From Deltaproteobacteria bacterium (GTDB lineage: Bacteria > Desulfobacterota > Syntrophobacteria > Syntrophobacterales > Thermodesulforhabdaceae), in contig JAFDGW010000017.1 in the NCBI GenBank assembly GCA_019309115.1, forward strand, positions 18,884 to 82,883: DNA of 64,000 bases, in the 5' to 3' direction. Made by a program: the position numbers and the translations under genes. Of the stretch, positions 16,981-25,461 are shown in pieces (positions within the stretch are counted from its first letter, which is position 1; each line of letters opens with the position of its first letter). The notes beneath the pieces were generated by a model. That model did no database searches and was not told the DNA's origin. It saw only the letters and a list, made by a program, of their open reading frames with translations.

Positions 16981-18921
16981 TTAATCACTTGCACTCGTGC
17001 TTTTTGCCGTTTCTCTCAAAACTCTGACGTCTCCAACACGCAGTGTTATTTTTTCACGGTCCAGGTATTCGAGAAGCGGTATGGCATATTTCCGGCTGAC
17101 TCCCGTCAGCTCCTTGAATTGTGATGGTGTTAGCTCTCCGTTTTGTTTCAGATGATTTACTACAAGAGTTTTTAGCGCTACCAGAGCTTCACTATGAAAT
17201 ATCAAATCTTCTTTGACCCGAATAAGGATTCCTTCGTCCAGCATCCATTGCAGAATGCTACGGCGCTGGTCCGAGCTTCCGGGTACAGTGTCTTCCACGT
17301 CTTTGAAATACGGTGGCTGGAGGCGAGCATCAAGATATATCCTTTCGATTGCGTTTCGTATTTTTACTTCATCCGGCTTCAAAACAGCCTTGTGATCCGG
17401 TAGCCGGACGATTTCTTGTTCCACACATACCTTTCCCGAGTTTTCCAGACTTTCAAGAGCTGCCTGGAACATCCTTGCCGAAATCTTACTGGAAAGGCTT
17501 GTAGCCAGCAGTTCTCTGGAGATTCCTCGCTTCAGCGGATGTGACCGGTGGTATTCAGCAACTTTCTTCATTATCAAATCCTGCACTTTTTTGAAATGTA
17601 CGGTATGCACGAAAGCAATCGGATCCCCCGGAACTCTATGAATCTGTCCCTCATTTTCGAGTTCATTCAAAATCGCTTCCAACTGACATCCGTAGATGGC
17701 TGTTTTTACTTGTAGTTCTTTGATGCCGATCCCCCGCGTCTGTTTTTCTTCTATGTGCCAGAGAATGGCTTCTCGGTCGGCCAGTTTTCTGAGGCGATTC
17801 AGGGCTTCCGCTGCCTTAATTTTACCCTTGCGCCTGTGCTTTCTCGGTAAAGGATCCAGGATTTTTCCTCCGCCAATTGTAACGATCGGCGAATAAGATC
17901 TTACTACAAAGCGATCATTTGCCAGAACAGCAGTTGGATTGTCTAAAACAAGCTGTACCACCGCTGTTTCACCCGGGTTGATTGATTCGCGATCGAGGGC
18001 TACCACTGTAGCAAGTAATTCCGCTGTGCCTGTATGGAATCGTACCTTTGTGCCATGTTTTAACGGGCGAGATGCGGATGGTAAAAGTGTCAACTCAACA
18101 TCCATTAGTGTGCTGGGAATCAGACTATTCGGCGGAGCAACAACATCTCCGCGGCAAACATCCTCCCTTTCCACGCCCTGCAGGTTTATAGCTGTTCTCA
18201 TCCCAGGGACGGCTTCTGATACCGGTTGTCCATGAACGTGGATGGTTCTTGCCCTTGTGGAAACGCCTCGAGGATACACCACAAGGGGATCTCCCGTTCG
18301 AATTATTCCCGACCTTGCCGTGCCTGTCACCACCGTTCCAAACCCTTTAAGAGTGAATACGCGATCCACCGGCAACCTGAAGGGTCCGTGGGCCGGTTTT
18401 TCCTGAATATTTCTGGCAATCCTGTCCAGGGCTTTTACGAATTCATCTATGCCTTCACCAGTTACTGAAGATACTTCAATCACCGGGGCGCCTTCCAGAA
18501 AGGTTCCTGCTGTTGCTTCACGAATGTCTTCCTTGACAAGCTCAATCCATTCCGGGTCTTCCACCAGGTCTATTTTTGTCAGTACTACTAGTCCCTGGGG
18601 TATGTTGAGCAAGCGGCAGATGTCCAGGTGCTCTCTGGTCTGAGGCATCACTCCTTCGTCTGCAGCAACGAAAAGCGCCACCACGTCCATGCCGGTGGCC
18701 CCGGATACCATGTGATGAACGAAGCGTTCATGCCCCGGAACGTCAACAATTCCTACCAGGATTCCACTCGGAAGCTGAAAATGGGCAAAACCCAGCTCTA
18801 TGGTAATGCCCCTTTCTTTCTCCTCTTTTAACCTGTCCGTATCGATTCCTGTAAGTGCTCGAATAAAAGATGTCTTGCCGTGATCAATATGCCCTGCCGT
18901 ACCGAGGATTATTCGCTTCAT
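16981..18921 (-). CDS. selB: Selenocysteine-specific elongation factor SelB
   Basis: SelB carries selenocysteinyl-tRNA to UGA codons marked by a SECIS hairpin. The GTPase domain has GHIDHGKTS (residues 9-17), RGITIELGFA, DVPGHERFVHHM and TKIDLV; beta-barrel domains follow (VFTLKGFGTVVTGT). The C-terminal third is a series of winged helices that bind SECIS RNA, as expected for a 646-residue SelB rather than EF-Tu. It implies that the organism makes selenoproteins. No selA, selD, tRNA-Sec or in-frame UGA gene was recognised in this window. It is transcribed alone and diverges from the aminotransferase operon. Confidence 0.97.
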   Translation of the reverse strand: MKRIILGTAGHIDHGKTSFIRALTGIDTDRLKEEKERGITIELGFAHFQLPSGILVGIVDVPGHERFVHHMVSGATGMDVVALFVAADEGVMPQTREHLDICRLLNIPQGLVVLTKIDLVEDPEWIELVKEDIREATAGTFLEGAPVIEVSSVTGEGIDEFVKALDRIARNIQEKPAHGPFRLPVDRVFTLKGFGTVVTGTARSGIIRTGDPLVVYPRGVSTRARTIHVHGQPVSEAVPGMRTAINLQGVEREDVCRGDVVAPPNSLIPSTLMDVELTLLPSASRPLKHGTKVRFHTGTAELLATVVALDRESINPGETAVVQLVLDNPTAVLANDRFVVRSYSPIVTIGGGKILDPLPRKHRRKGKIKAAEALNRLRKLADREAILWHIEEKQTRGIGIKELQVKTAIYGCQLEAILNELENEGQIHRVPGDPIAFVHTVHFKKVQDLIMKKVAEYHRSHPLKRGISRELLATSLSSKISARMFQAALESLENSGKVCVEQEIVRLPDHKAVLKPDEVKIRNAIERIYLDARLQPPYFKDVEDTVPGSSDQRRSILQWMLDEGILIRVKEDLIFHSEALVALKTLVVNHLKQNGELTPSQFKELTGVSRKYAIPLLEYLDREKITLRVGDVRVLRETAKSTSASD

Positions 18922-19019
18922 GGTCCTTCACTCCCTCTGCGTGATTGCCCTGTATAAAGTATGCGATTTTTTCTGCTTGTGAAAGGAGATGTTATCAAAG
19001 GATCTCTCTCGCTTGAAAT

Positions 19020-19048
19020 TTGACATCCAATAACCGCTGAGATATGCT
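19020..19048 (+). promoter_or_regulatory. Candidate sigma-70 promoter of the aminotransferase-homoserine operon
   Basis: TTGACA (19020-19025) and TATGCT (19043-19048) are separated by 17 bases, and the next gene starts at 19081 after an AGGGAGGT ribosome site. The -35 box is perfect and the -10 box has four of six consensus bases. Confidence 0.6.
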
Positions 19049-19080
19049 CTCAACCCTGTACAATCAGGGAGGTATGCACT

Positions 19081-20280
19081 ATGGATTGGAATGTAGCCGA
19101 CATTGTGATGCAAGGCAGGATGAAACGTCTGCCGCCTTATGTTTTTGCTCAGGTCAATGATCTTAAGATGAAGCTTAGGCGTGAAGGGCGGGATATTATA
19201 GACTTGGGTATGGGAAATCCCGACCTGCGTACGCCAGAACATATAGTCAGCAAGCTGGTTGAGGCATCTCAAAAACCGCACAACCACAGGTATTCTGCAT
19301 CCAGGGGTATTACCAAGTTACGATACGCCATAGCCGACTGGTACAAGCGGCGGTATGATGTTGATATTGATCCCGAAGCAGAAGCTGTTGTGACAATTGG
19401 AGCCAAGGAGGGTCTGTCTCACCTTGTACTTGCTATGATTTCTCCCGGGGATGTGGTACTTGTACCCAATCCTACATATCCCATCCATCCCTATTCTGTG
19501 GTTATTTCAGGAGGCGATGTGAGGTCCGTTCCTATCGGCCCAGGTAGGGATTTTCTGGAAGATCTGGAAAACGCCGTGCGTCAAACGTGGCCCAGACCCA
19601 AGATGCTTATAATATCCTTTCCTCATAATCCTACCACAATGGTGGTCGACAGGGGATTTTTCGAGAAAATTGTGGATTTTGCGAAAGATAACAGGCTGAT
19701 AGTAGTCCACGACTTTGCTTATGCTGATCTTACATTTGACGGTTACAAGGCTCCGAGTTTTCTTGAAGTGCCAGGCGCTAAAGACATTGGTGTTGAATTT
19801 TTCAGCATGTCCAAAAGTTACAGCATGGCAGGATGGCGCGTCGGATTCTGTGTTGGGAACAGGCACATAATACACGCCTTGACCAGGATTAAGAGTTATC
19901 TGGATTATGGAATATTTCAGCCCATTCAGATTGCGGCAATAATTGCTTTGAACGGTAATCAGTCCTGTGTTCAGGAGATTGTGAACACATATCGCTCCAG
20001 ACGGGATGCTCTTGTGCAGGGACTGAATCGTATAGGCTGGCAAGTTGAGTCGCCCAAAGGGACCATGTTTGTATGGGCGAGGATTCCTGAAAGATACAGA
20101 GACATGGGCTCGGTTAACTTTTCAAAGTTTTTGATAGAAAGGGCTGAGGTGGCCGTGTCGCCTGGACTGGGCTTTGGTGAGTATGGGGACGAATACGTCA
20201 GGTTTGCACTTGTAGAAAACGAACATCGCATAAAGCAGGCTATTCGTAATATGCGAAGGCTTTTCAACAGCGGATCATGA
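19081..20280 (+). CDS. PLP-dependent class I/II aminotransferase (AlaC-like)
   Basis: The protein has the fold-type I landmarks: [10 protein letters not shown] near residue 42, YSASRG, the aromatic-Pro [29 protein letters not shown], and the cofactor lysine in [15 protein letters not shown] near residue 248. It resembles glutamate-pyruvate transaminase AlaC and related aspartate-family aminotransferases. The gene is first in an operon, 19 bp before homoserine dehydrogenase, an arrangement that suggests a role in aspartate/alanine-family metabolism. Exact substrates cannot be fixed from sequence. Confidence 0.85.
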   Translation: MDWNVADIVMQGRMKRLPPYVFAQVNDLKMKLRREGRDIIDLGMGNPDLRTPEHIVSKLVEASQKPHNHRYSASRGITKLRYAIADWYKRRYDVDIDPEAEAVVTIGAKEGLSHLVLAMISPGDVVLVPNPTYPIHPYSVVISGGDVRSVPIGPGRDFLEDLENAVRQTWPRPKMLIISFPHNPTTMVVDRGFFEKIVDFAKDNRLIVVHDFAYADLTFDGYKAPSFLEVPGAKDIGVEFFSMSKSYSMAGWRVGFCVGNRHIIHALTRIKSYLDYGIFQPIQIAAIIALNGNQSCVQEIVNTYRSRRDALVQGLNRIGWQVESPKGTMFVWARIPERYRDMGSVNFSKFLIERAEVAVSPGLGFGEYGDEYVRFALVENEHRIKQAIRNMRRLFNSGS

Positions 20281-20299
20281 CAGTTACGGGAGCCGAGAT

Positions 20300-21613
20300 A
20301 TGGAGCCATTGAAGATTGGACTTCTGGGTTGGGGTACGGTAGGTTGTGGAGTTATTAAAATTCTGGCGGAAAACCGTGAACTGATAAAGAACCGACTGGG
20401 TGTTGATATCGTTTTGAAGCGGGTTGCAGATATAGACCTGGAGCGGGAGCGTCCCGTTGAAGTTGGCCGGGACGTTTTGACGACAAATGTTGATGATGTG
20501 CTGGAAAATCCGGAAATTGACATCGTGGTGGAACTCATAGGCGGCATAGAACCGGCAATGAGTTTCATAAAAAAAGCCCTTGAGCACGGAAAGCATGTAG
20601 TTACGGCTAACAAAGCATTGTTAGCCCAGCATGGTAATGAACTCTTTGAATTTGCAAGGCGCAAAGAGCGCATCATTGCTTATGAGGCTTCCGTTGCCGG
20701 AGGAATTCCCTTTATAAAGTCGCTTCGGGAAGGGCTGGCTGCAAATCGCATAACCACGGTGTTCGGAATATTGAACGGGACGGCAAACTTTATCCTTACC
20801 CGCATGAAGGAATCCGGATTGTCCTTTCATGAGGCTTTGAAAGAAGCTCAGGACAGAGGATATGCCGAAGCCGATCCAACGCTGGACATAGAAGGAATTG
20901 ACACGGCGCATAAGCTGGCCATTACGTCCGCTATTGCTTTTAACACGCCTATTGCGTTTGATAAAATCTACGTGGAAGGCATTTCAGCGCTGGATCCTTT
21001 GGACATTCAATTCGGAGGAGAATTCGGTTATAGTTTAAAGTTGCTGGCAATAGGACGGGCGACCGAAGAAGGGCTGGAGTTGAGAGTTCATCCAACCTTT
21101 ATCCCGTCGGATCACGTACTGGCGGGTGTTCGAGGTGCCTACAATGCGGTGCATATTCATGGAGATGCTGTAGGGCATGTGATGCTGTACGGTCTTGGAG
21201 CAGGTATGATGCCTACGGGTAGTGCCGTAGTTGCCGACATTATGGATCTTGCTCGGGACATCCTGAATGGCGTCCATGTGAGGCTTCCTTATCTTGGTAG
21301 TTATGAACTTAAGCAGTTACCTGTAAAACCCATGGAAAAGGTTATTACCACTTACTACTTCAGATTCAGTGCTGTTGACCAGCCCGGGGTTTTGTCGAAA
21401 ATATCCGGTATTCTTGGCAAAAACAATATCAGCATTGCAGCGGTGATTCAGAAGGGAAGGAGAGTAGGAGGAGCCGTTCCGATTGTTATGCTTACCCATG
21501 AAGCTCTTGAGGAATCGGTGCAAAAGGCTCTTGACGAGATTGATAAGCTTGATGTGGTAAAAGCCAAAACGCAGATAATCCGCATTGAAAACCTCTCAAC
21601 GGATAGAAAATAG
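20300..21613 (+). CDS. hom: Homoserine dehydrogenase
   Basis: Hom reduces aspartate semialdehyde to homoserine with NAD(P)H, the branch point to threonine and methionine. The NAD(P) loop GLLGWGTVGCGV (residues 8-19), TANKALLA, EASVAGGIPFI and the GILNGTANFILT and EADPTLDIEGIDTAHKLAI blocks are present. A C-terminal ACT domain (about 345-420, FSAVDQPGVLSKIS) indicates feedback control, normally by threonine. The length is standard at 437 residues. The gene lies 17 bp upstream of the phosphoglycerate-mutase-like gene proposed to phosphorylate homoserine. Confidence 0.97.
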   Translation: MEPLKIGLLGWGTVGCGVIKILAENRELIKNRLGVDIVLKRVADIDLERERPVEVGRDVLTTNVDDVLENPEIDIVVELIGGIEPAMSFIKKALEHGKHVVTANKALLAQHGNELFEFARRKERIIAYEASVAGGIPFIKSLREGLAANRITTVFGILNGTANFILTRMKESGLSFHEALKEAQDRGYAEADPTLDIEGIDTAHKLAITSAIAFNTPIAFDKIYVEGISALDPLDIQFGGEFGYSLKLLAIGRATEEGLELRVHPTFIPSDHVLAGVRGAYNAVHIHGDAVGHVMLYGLGAGMMPTGSAVVADIMDLARDILNGVHVRLPYLGSYELKQLPVKPMEKVITTYYFRFSAVDQPGVLSKISGILGKNNISIAAVIQKGRRVGGAVPIVMLTHEALEESVQKALDEIDKLDVVKAKTQIIRIENLSTDRK

Positions 21614-21630
21614 ACCGCGGGGTTATTTGC

Positions 21631-22878
21631 ATGTCTGAAGGTAGAAAATACATAATTTTAGTTGGCGATGGGATGGGTGATTATCCTATTGAATCGCTAG
21701 GAGGCAAAACTCCGCTTGAAGTTGCCAGGACGCCAAACATTGACAGGCTGTGCCTGTACGGGGAAATCGGACTTGTCAGGACAATACCCGATGGAATGGA
21801 GCCGGGAAGTGATGTGGCCAATATGAGCCTGTTAGGCTACGATCCTGTGAAGTGTCATACGGGCAGAGGGCCTTTAGAAGCGGCAAGCATAGGCGTAAAG
21901 CTCGGTGAAACCGACGTTGCTTTCAGGTGTAATCTTGTTACCGTTGAGGAAAGAGACGGCGTAAGGATCATGGCCGATTATTCGGCCGGGCATATAAGCA
22001 CGGAAGAAGCCAGAAAAATCGTTGCTGACCTTCAAGGCGCCACGGCTGATTTACCACTCCGGTTGTATCCGGGTGTGAGCTATAGACATTTGCTTGTGTG
22101 GAACGGCGGAGCGGATGATATCGGCACAACGCCGCCTCATGACATTACAGGACAGCCCGTAGAACAATACGAAAAGGTGTATGAAGAAACGCCCATCTTG
22201 AGAGAGTTCAGACAAAGGGCTGAAGAGATTTTGAGGCATCACCCTGTTAATTTGGCACGACTTAATAAAGGAGAAAGAGCCGCTACGGCCGTGTGGCCCT
22301 GGGGGCAAGGTAAAGCACCTCGCATGGAAACCCTTCGTGAAAGGTGCGGAATTGATGGTGTCATGATCAGCGCCGTTGATCTCCTAAAGGGCATAGGTGT
22401 TTATGCCGGGTTTGAAACCCCGGACGTTCCTGGAGCCACCGGTTATCTTGACACCAACTACGAGGGAAAAGTCGAAACTGCTATAAGGATTCTGGAGCGC
22501 GTGGATCTTGCTTATATTCACATCGAAGCTCCTGATGAAACCGGCCATGAAGGCAGTTTGGATAAGAAGATTCAGGCCATAGAAGAGTTCGACACAAGGG
22601 TGGTCGGGCCCGTTCTGGAGATGTCTTTGCGCTTTCCGGAAGTGGACGTAATGGTAGTGACCGATCATTACACCCCCATATCGGTGCGTACTCATGTTTC
22701 TGATCCTGTACCGTTTCTGATTGTTCGAGATGTATCGGTCCGAAAGAGGGGTGGAAATCCGGTAAGTGATAGTAACAGGCGTTTTACTGAAAAGGATGCA
22801 CTTTTGAGCAATTTAAAGTTTGATTCCGGCCCTGAGCTTTTTGATTATTTTGTGAGGTGTTCAAATGAGCGAGGATGA
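21631..22878 (+). CDS. ApgM-type phosphoglycerate mutase family protein, probable homoserine kinase
   Basis: The 415-residue protein is of the alkaline-phosphatase superfamily ApgM type: GDGMGDYPIESLGGKTPLE at the N-terminus with a metal-binding Asp, the phosphate-accepting serine region DVANMSLLGYDP, then EAPDETGHEG and VMVVTDHYTPISVRTH with further metal ligands. By annotation it would be 2,3-bisphosphoglycerate-independent phosphoglycerate mutase. However, a related group encoded next to homoserine dehydrogenase in bacteria lacking ThrB has been proposed to act as homoserine kinase. The gene lies 17 bp after hom, and no other kinase gene for homoserine is seen nearby. The assignment rests on context. 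Confidence 0.8.
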   Translation: MSEGRKYIILVGDGMGDYPIESLGGKTPLEVARTPNIDRLCLYGEIGLVRTIPDGMEPGSDVANMSLLGYDPVKCHTGRGPLEAASIGVKLGETDVAFRCNLVTVEERDGVRIMADYSAGHISTEEARKIVADLQGATADLPLRLYPGVSYRHLLVWNGGADDIGTTPPHDITGQPVEQYEKVYEETPILREFRQRAEEILRHHPVNLARLNKGERAATAVWPWGQGKAPRMETLRERCGIDGVMISAVDLLKGIGVYAGFETPDVPGATGYLDTNYEGKVETAIRILERVDLAYIHIEAPDETGHEGSLDKKIQAIEEFDTRVVGPVLEMSLRFPEVDVMVVTDHYTPISVRTHVSDPVPFLIVRDVSVRKRGGNPVSDSNRRFTEKDALLSNLKFDSGPELFDYFVRCSNERG

Positions 22879-23293
22879 TTGCTGGATTCCTGCAAGGGTC
22901 AAAGTGTATTATGCCGATACCGACAAGATGGGATTTGCCTATTACGGGAATTATATGAAGTGGTTTGAGGCAGGAAGGAATGAGTGGTTCAGGAATTCTG
23001 GGAAGGCTTACAGAGAACTCGAAGAAGATGGCTGTTTCCTCCCTGTGGTAGAAGCTTACTGTCGGTATCACAGACCGGCTTTTTACGATGACACTCTGAT
23101 TGTAAAAACTAAGCTTACATTTCCATCCCCGGCACGACTCAAATTTGAATATCGCATCTTCAGAGAAAACGGCTCGGGTGAGGATGATGAGCTACTAGCG
23201 GAAGGGTTTACCATACACGCCTGCGTTGGCCAAGATCACAAGCCTCGGAAGCCACCGATTCTTTTGAGACGACTGGTGAACAAGAGGGAGTAA
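22865..23293 (+). CDS. Hotdog-fold acyl-CoA thioesterase (YbgC/4HBT family)
   Basis: The 142-residue product has the 4HBT motif RVKVYYADTDKMGFAYYGNYMKWFEAGR, with the catalytic Asp of ADTD, and the strand TKLTFPSPARLKFEYRI. Such enzymes hydrolyse acyl-CoA or acyl-carrier thioesters in the cytoplasm. Its ATG overlaps the previous gene's end by 14 bp, so it is translationally coupled to an amino-acid gene, with no evident functional link. Confidence 0.88.
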   Translation: MSEDDCWIPARVKVYYADTDKMGFAYYGNYMKWFEAGRNEWFRNSGKAYRELEEDGCFLPVVEAYCRYHRPAFYDDTLIVKTKLTFPSPARLKFEYRIFRENGSGEDDELLAEGFTIHACVGQDHKPRKPPILLRRLVNKRE

Positions 23294-23299
23294 TTGCTG

Positions 23300-24061
23300 A
23301 TGATCATTTACCCTGCTATTGATTTGAGACACGGAAGGTGCGTTCGATTATATCAAGGCGATCCTGATAAAGAAACGGTGTACTTTGAAGATCCTGTCGA
23401 GGTAGCACTGCTGTGGGAGAGTCAAGGAGCTAGATGGCTTCACCTGGTTGATCTGGACGGAGCTTTTTCGGGAAGACCTGAGCAGATTGAGTTGATAGAG
23501 CGGATTGTTTCGGCTGTTGGTATTCCGGTGCAGGTTGGAGGGGGAATACGAACCCTAGAGGACGTTGAAAGATATATTTCTATTGGGGTCAGGCGTGTGA
23601 TTATCGGCACAGTGGCTCTGAAAGAACCCGAGCGTTTTGCCAGGATTTGTGAGGCTTTTCCGGGTTTTGTTGCCGTTGGTGTAGATGCAAAAGACGGCAT
23701 CGTTGCCGTGAAGGGATGGAAAGAACAGAGCGGGCACAAGATCGAATACTGCCTGGATTTTTGGAAAAATCTGCCTTTGGCGGCCATAATTTACACAGAC
23801 ATTTCTCGTGACGGAACCCGTCGGGGAGTTAACGTAGAGGAGACAGAACGGCTTTTGCGGATATCCAGTGTTCCGGTTATTGCTTCCGGGGGAGTGGCAT
23901 CCCTTGACGACATTCAGAGGCTGTTGCCTCTAGCGAAAAAGGGCCTCAACGGAGTTATTGTCGGCAGAGCTCTTTATACGGGTGATCTGAAGCTTACCGA
24001 TGCTCTAGCACTGGTGAAGTCAAAAAAGGAGGGAAAAAGTGGAGCTGAAGGAACGGATTGA
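23300..24061 (+). CDS. hisA: Phosphoribosyl-ProFAR isomerase HisA
   Basis: HisA isomerises ProFAR to PRFAR in histidine synthesis. The catalytic aspartates are in YPAIDLRHGRCVRL near residue 7 and YTDISRDGT near residue 168; both phosphate-binding loops (VQVGGGIRT and IASGGVAS) are present. ATG 23300 is chosen, with GGGAG 9 bases upstream; an upstream in-frame TTG at 23294 lies too close to it. It stands apart from any other his gene in this window, inside an operon with thioesterase and YqeY. HisF is the main alternative, but the IDLRHG and SRDGT pattern favours HisA. Confidence 0.92.
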   Translation: MIIYPAIDLRHGRCVRLYQGDPDKETVYFEDPVEVALLWESQGARWLHLVDLDGAFSGRPEQIELIERIVSAVGIPVQVGGGIRTLEDVERYISIGVRRVIIGTVALKEPERFARICEAFPGFVAVGVDAKDGIVAVKGWKEQSGHKIEYCLDFWKNLPLAAIIYTDISRDGTRRGVNVEETERLLRISSVPVIASGGVASLDDIQRLLPLAKKGLNGVIVGRALYTGDLKLTDALALVKSKKEGKSGAEGTD

Positions 24062-24488
24062 ATCGGCGCTGAAGGAAGCCATTAGAAGTAAGGACAGTGT
24101 TGCAAAAAATGCTTTGCGAGGGCTTCTCACGGCATTGAAGAATAAAGAAAAGGAACTGCGCAGGGAGTTGGATGAACAAGAGGTGCTTCGAGTTATCTCG
24201 TCACAGGTTAAGCAACGCAAGGATTCGATAGAACAATTCAAATCGGGCGGTCGTGAGGATTTGGCCGAAAAAGAGCAAGCAGAAATTGCGGTACTTGAAC
24301 AATTTCTGCCAAAGGCGCTAAGTGATGACGAACTGCTGGCCCTTGTCGACGAATGTATAAAAGAAGCCGGAGCCATAACAGTCAAGGATCTCGGCAAAGT
24401 CATGAAAATCATTATGCCGAAAGTTGCTGGCAGGGCCGACGGTAAAAGGGTTAACGAACTGGTGAGAACTCGTCTTCAGGGAAGTTAA
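24039..24488 (+). CDS. GatB/YqeY domain protein
   Basis: The 149-residue protein has the YqeY pattern: ERIESALKEAIRSKDSVAKNALRGLL at the start, QRKDSIEQFKSGGREDLAEKE in the middle and KVMKIIMPKVAGRADGKRVNELV at the end. The domain also occurs at the C-terminus of the amidotransferase subunit GatB, where it binds tRNA; the free-standing protein has no established role. The start is GTG 24039, preceded by AAGGAGGG and overlapping hisA by 23 bp. It is the last gene of the operon. Confidence 0.9.
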   Translation: MELKERIESALKEAIRSKDSVAKNALRGLLTALKNKEKELRRELDEQEVLRVISSQVKQRKDSIEQFKSGGREDLAEKEQAEIAVLEQFLPKALSDDELLALVDECIKEAGAITVKDLGKVMKIIMPKVAGRADGKRVNELVRTRLQGS

Positions 24489-24525
24489 TGGCTGTTCGTA
24501 GCTGGCTTTTTCTCAGACAAGTCAC

Positions 24526-25461
24526 TCATCGGCCATTTTCTCTGTTCTTCATATCAACCATTTTAAGGAGCCTATAAAGAGTTTCTATGTGAGGTATAGC
24601 TACTCCCAGTTCTTTTCCTTTACGCACCGCATTTCCCAGTATGGCCTCAACCTCCATGGGTCTTTTGCTTTCAAAGTCCAAAAGCATGCTGGTTTTGTAA
24701 GGTGTCATCGTTTCTGTAAAGGATATGTTCTCATCGATCACGGAAGAGGGTAGCGGATGTCCGTCTTTTTCTGCAAGCCTGCAAACTTCGTCCATTATCG
24801 CCCTTATCAGGCTTTTCATTCCCGTATCGCTGAGCATTTCGTCCGTTGTTACTCCACCTGCAAGCACAGATATTGGATTAAACGGAGCGTTCCAGACGAG
24901 CTTTTGCCACCTTGCCCCCACAACGTCATCAGTGGTGGTGCAAGGAATTCCTGCATGCCTGAAGATATCTGCAAGCTTTTCCGTTGTTTTGGATGTGCCT
25001 TTGGGATAGTTTCCTAGGACCAGCCGTCCATAATCCAGGTGTTCAATCTGTCCTGGAGCAGTTCTGTGACAGCATACGAAGGCAAGGCCACTTATGATTT
25101 CGTTGGAGGGAAAGGCTTTCTGCACAGGGGGTTCAATGTCAATGCCGTTTTGAATTAGGCAAATGGCCGTGTTGTCTCCCACCGCAGGACGAATTATGGA
25201 TGGAACATCTATCTGAGGCAGTACTTTGAGACAAACGAGTATGTAATCGGGGTAAAAATTCAGTTCTTCTGCATTCTTTACAACTCGGGCAGGCGTTGCT
25301 CTAAAATCCCCCCAGACACTCTTTATAAAAAGCCCCTCCGATTTGACAACCTCATAATCAGATCGGCACAGAAATGATACATCAAGGCCAATAGCGGCCA
25401 ACTTCCCACCGTACAACCCTCCAATAGCCCCAGAGCCAACCACAAAAATACGCTCATCCAT
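24526..25461 (-). CDS. panE: 2-dehydropantoate 2-reductase (ketopantoate reductase)
   Basis: The protein reduces ketopantoate to pantoate with NADPH on the way to coenzyme A. It has the dinucleotide loop VVGSGAIGGLYGGKLA (residues 6-21), LVCLKVLPQ, and the C-terminal catalytic region WQKLVWNAPFNPISVLAG, with the lysine and asparagine typical of the ApbA/PanE family, and SMLLDFESKRPMEVEAILG. It has 311 residues, the usual size. The family includes relatives of uncertain substrate, so the precise role is likely rather than certain. Its start overlaps the glnE stop (TGATG). Confidence 0.88.
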   Translation of the reverse strand: MDERIFVVGSGAIGGLYGGKLAAIGLDVSFLCRSDYEVVKSEGLFIKSVWGDFRATPARVVKNAEELNFYPDYILVCLKVLPQIDVPSIIRPAVGDNTAICLIQNGIDIEPPVQKAFPSNEIISGLAFVCCHRTAPGQIEHLDYGRLVLGNYPKGTSKTTEKLADIFRHAGIPCTTTDDVVGARWQKLVWNAPFNPISVLAGGVTTDEMLSDTGMKSLIRAIMDEVCRLAEKDGHPLPSSVIDENISFTETMTPYKTSMLLDFESKRPMEVEAILGNAVRKGKELGVAIPHIETLYRLLKMVDMKNRENGR

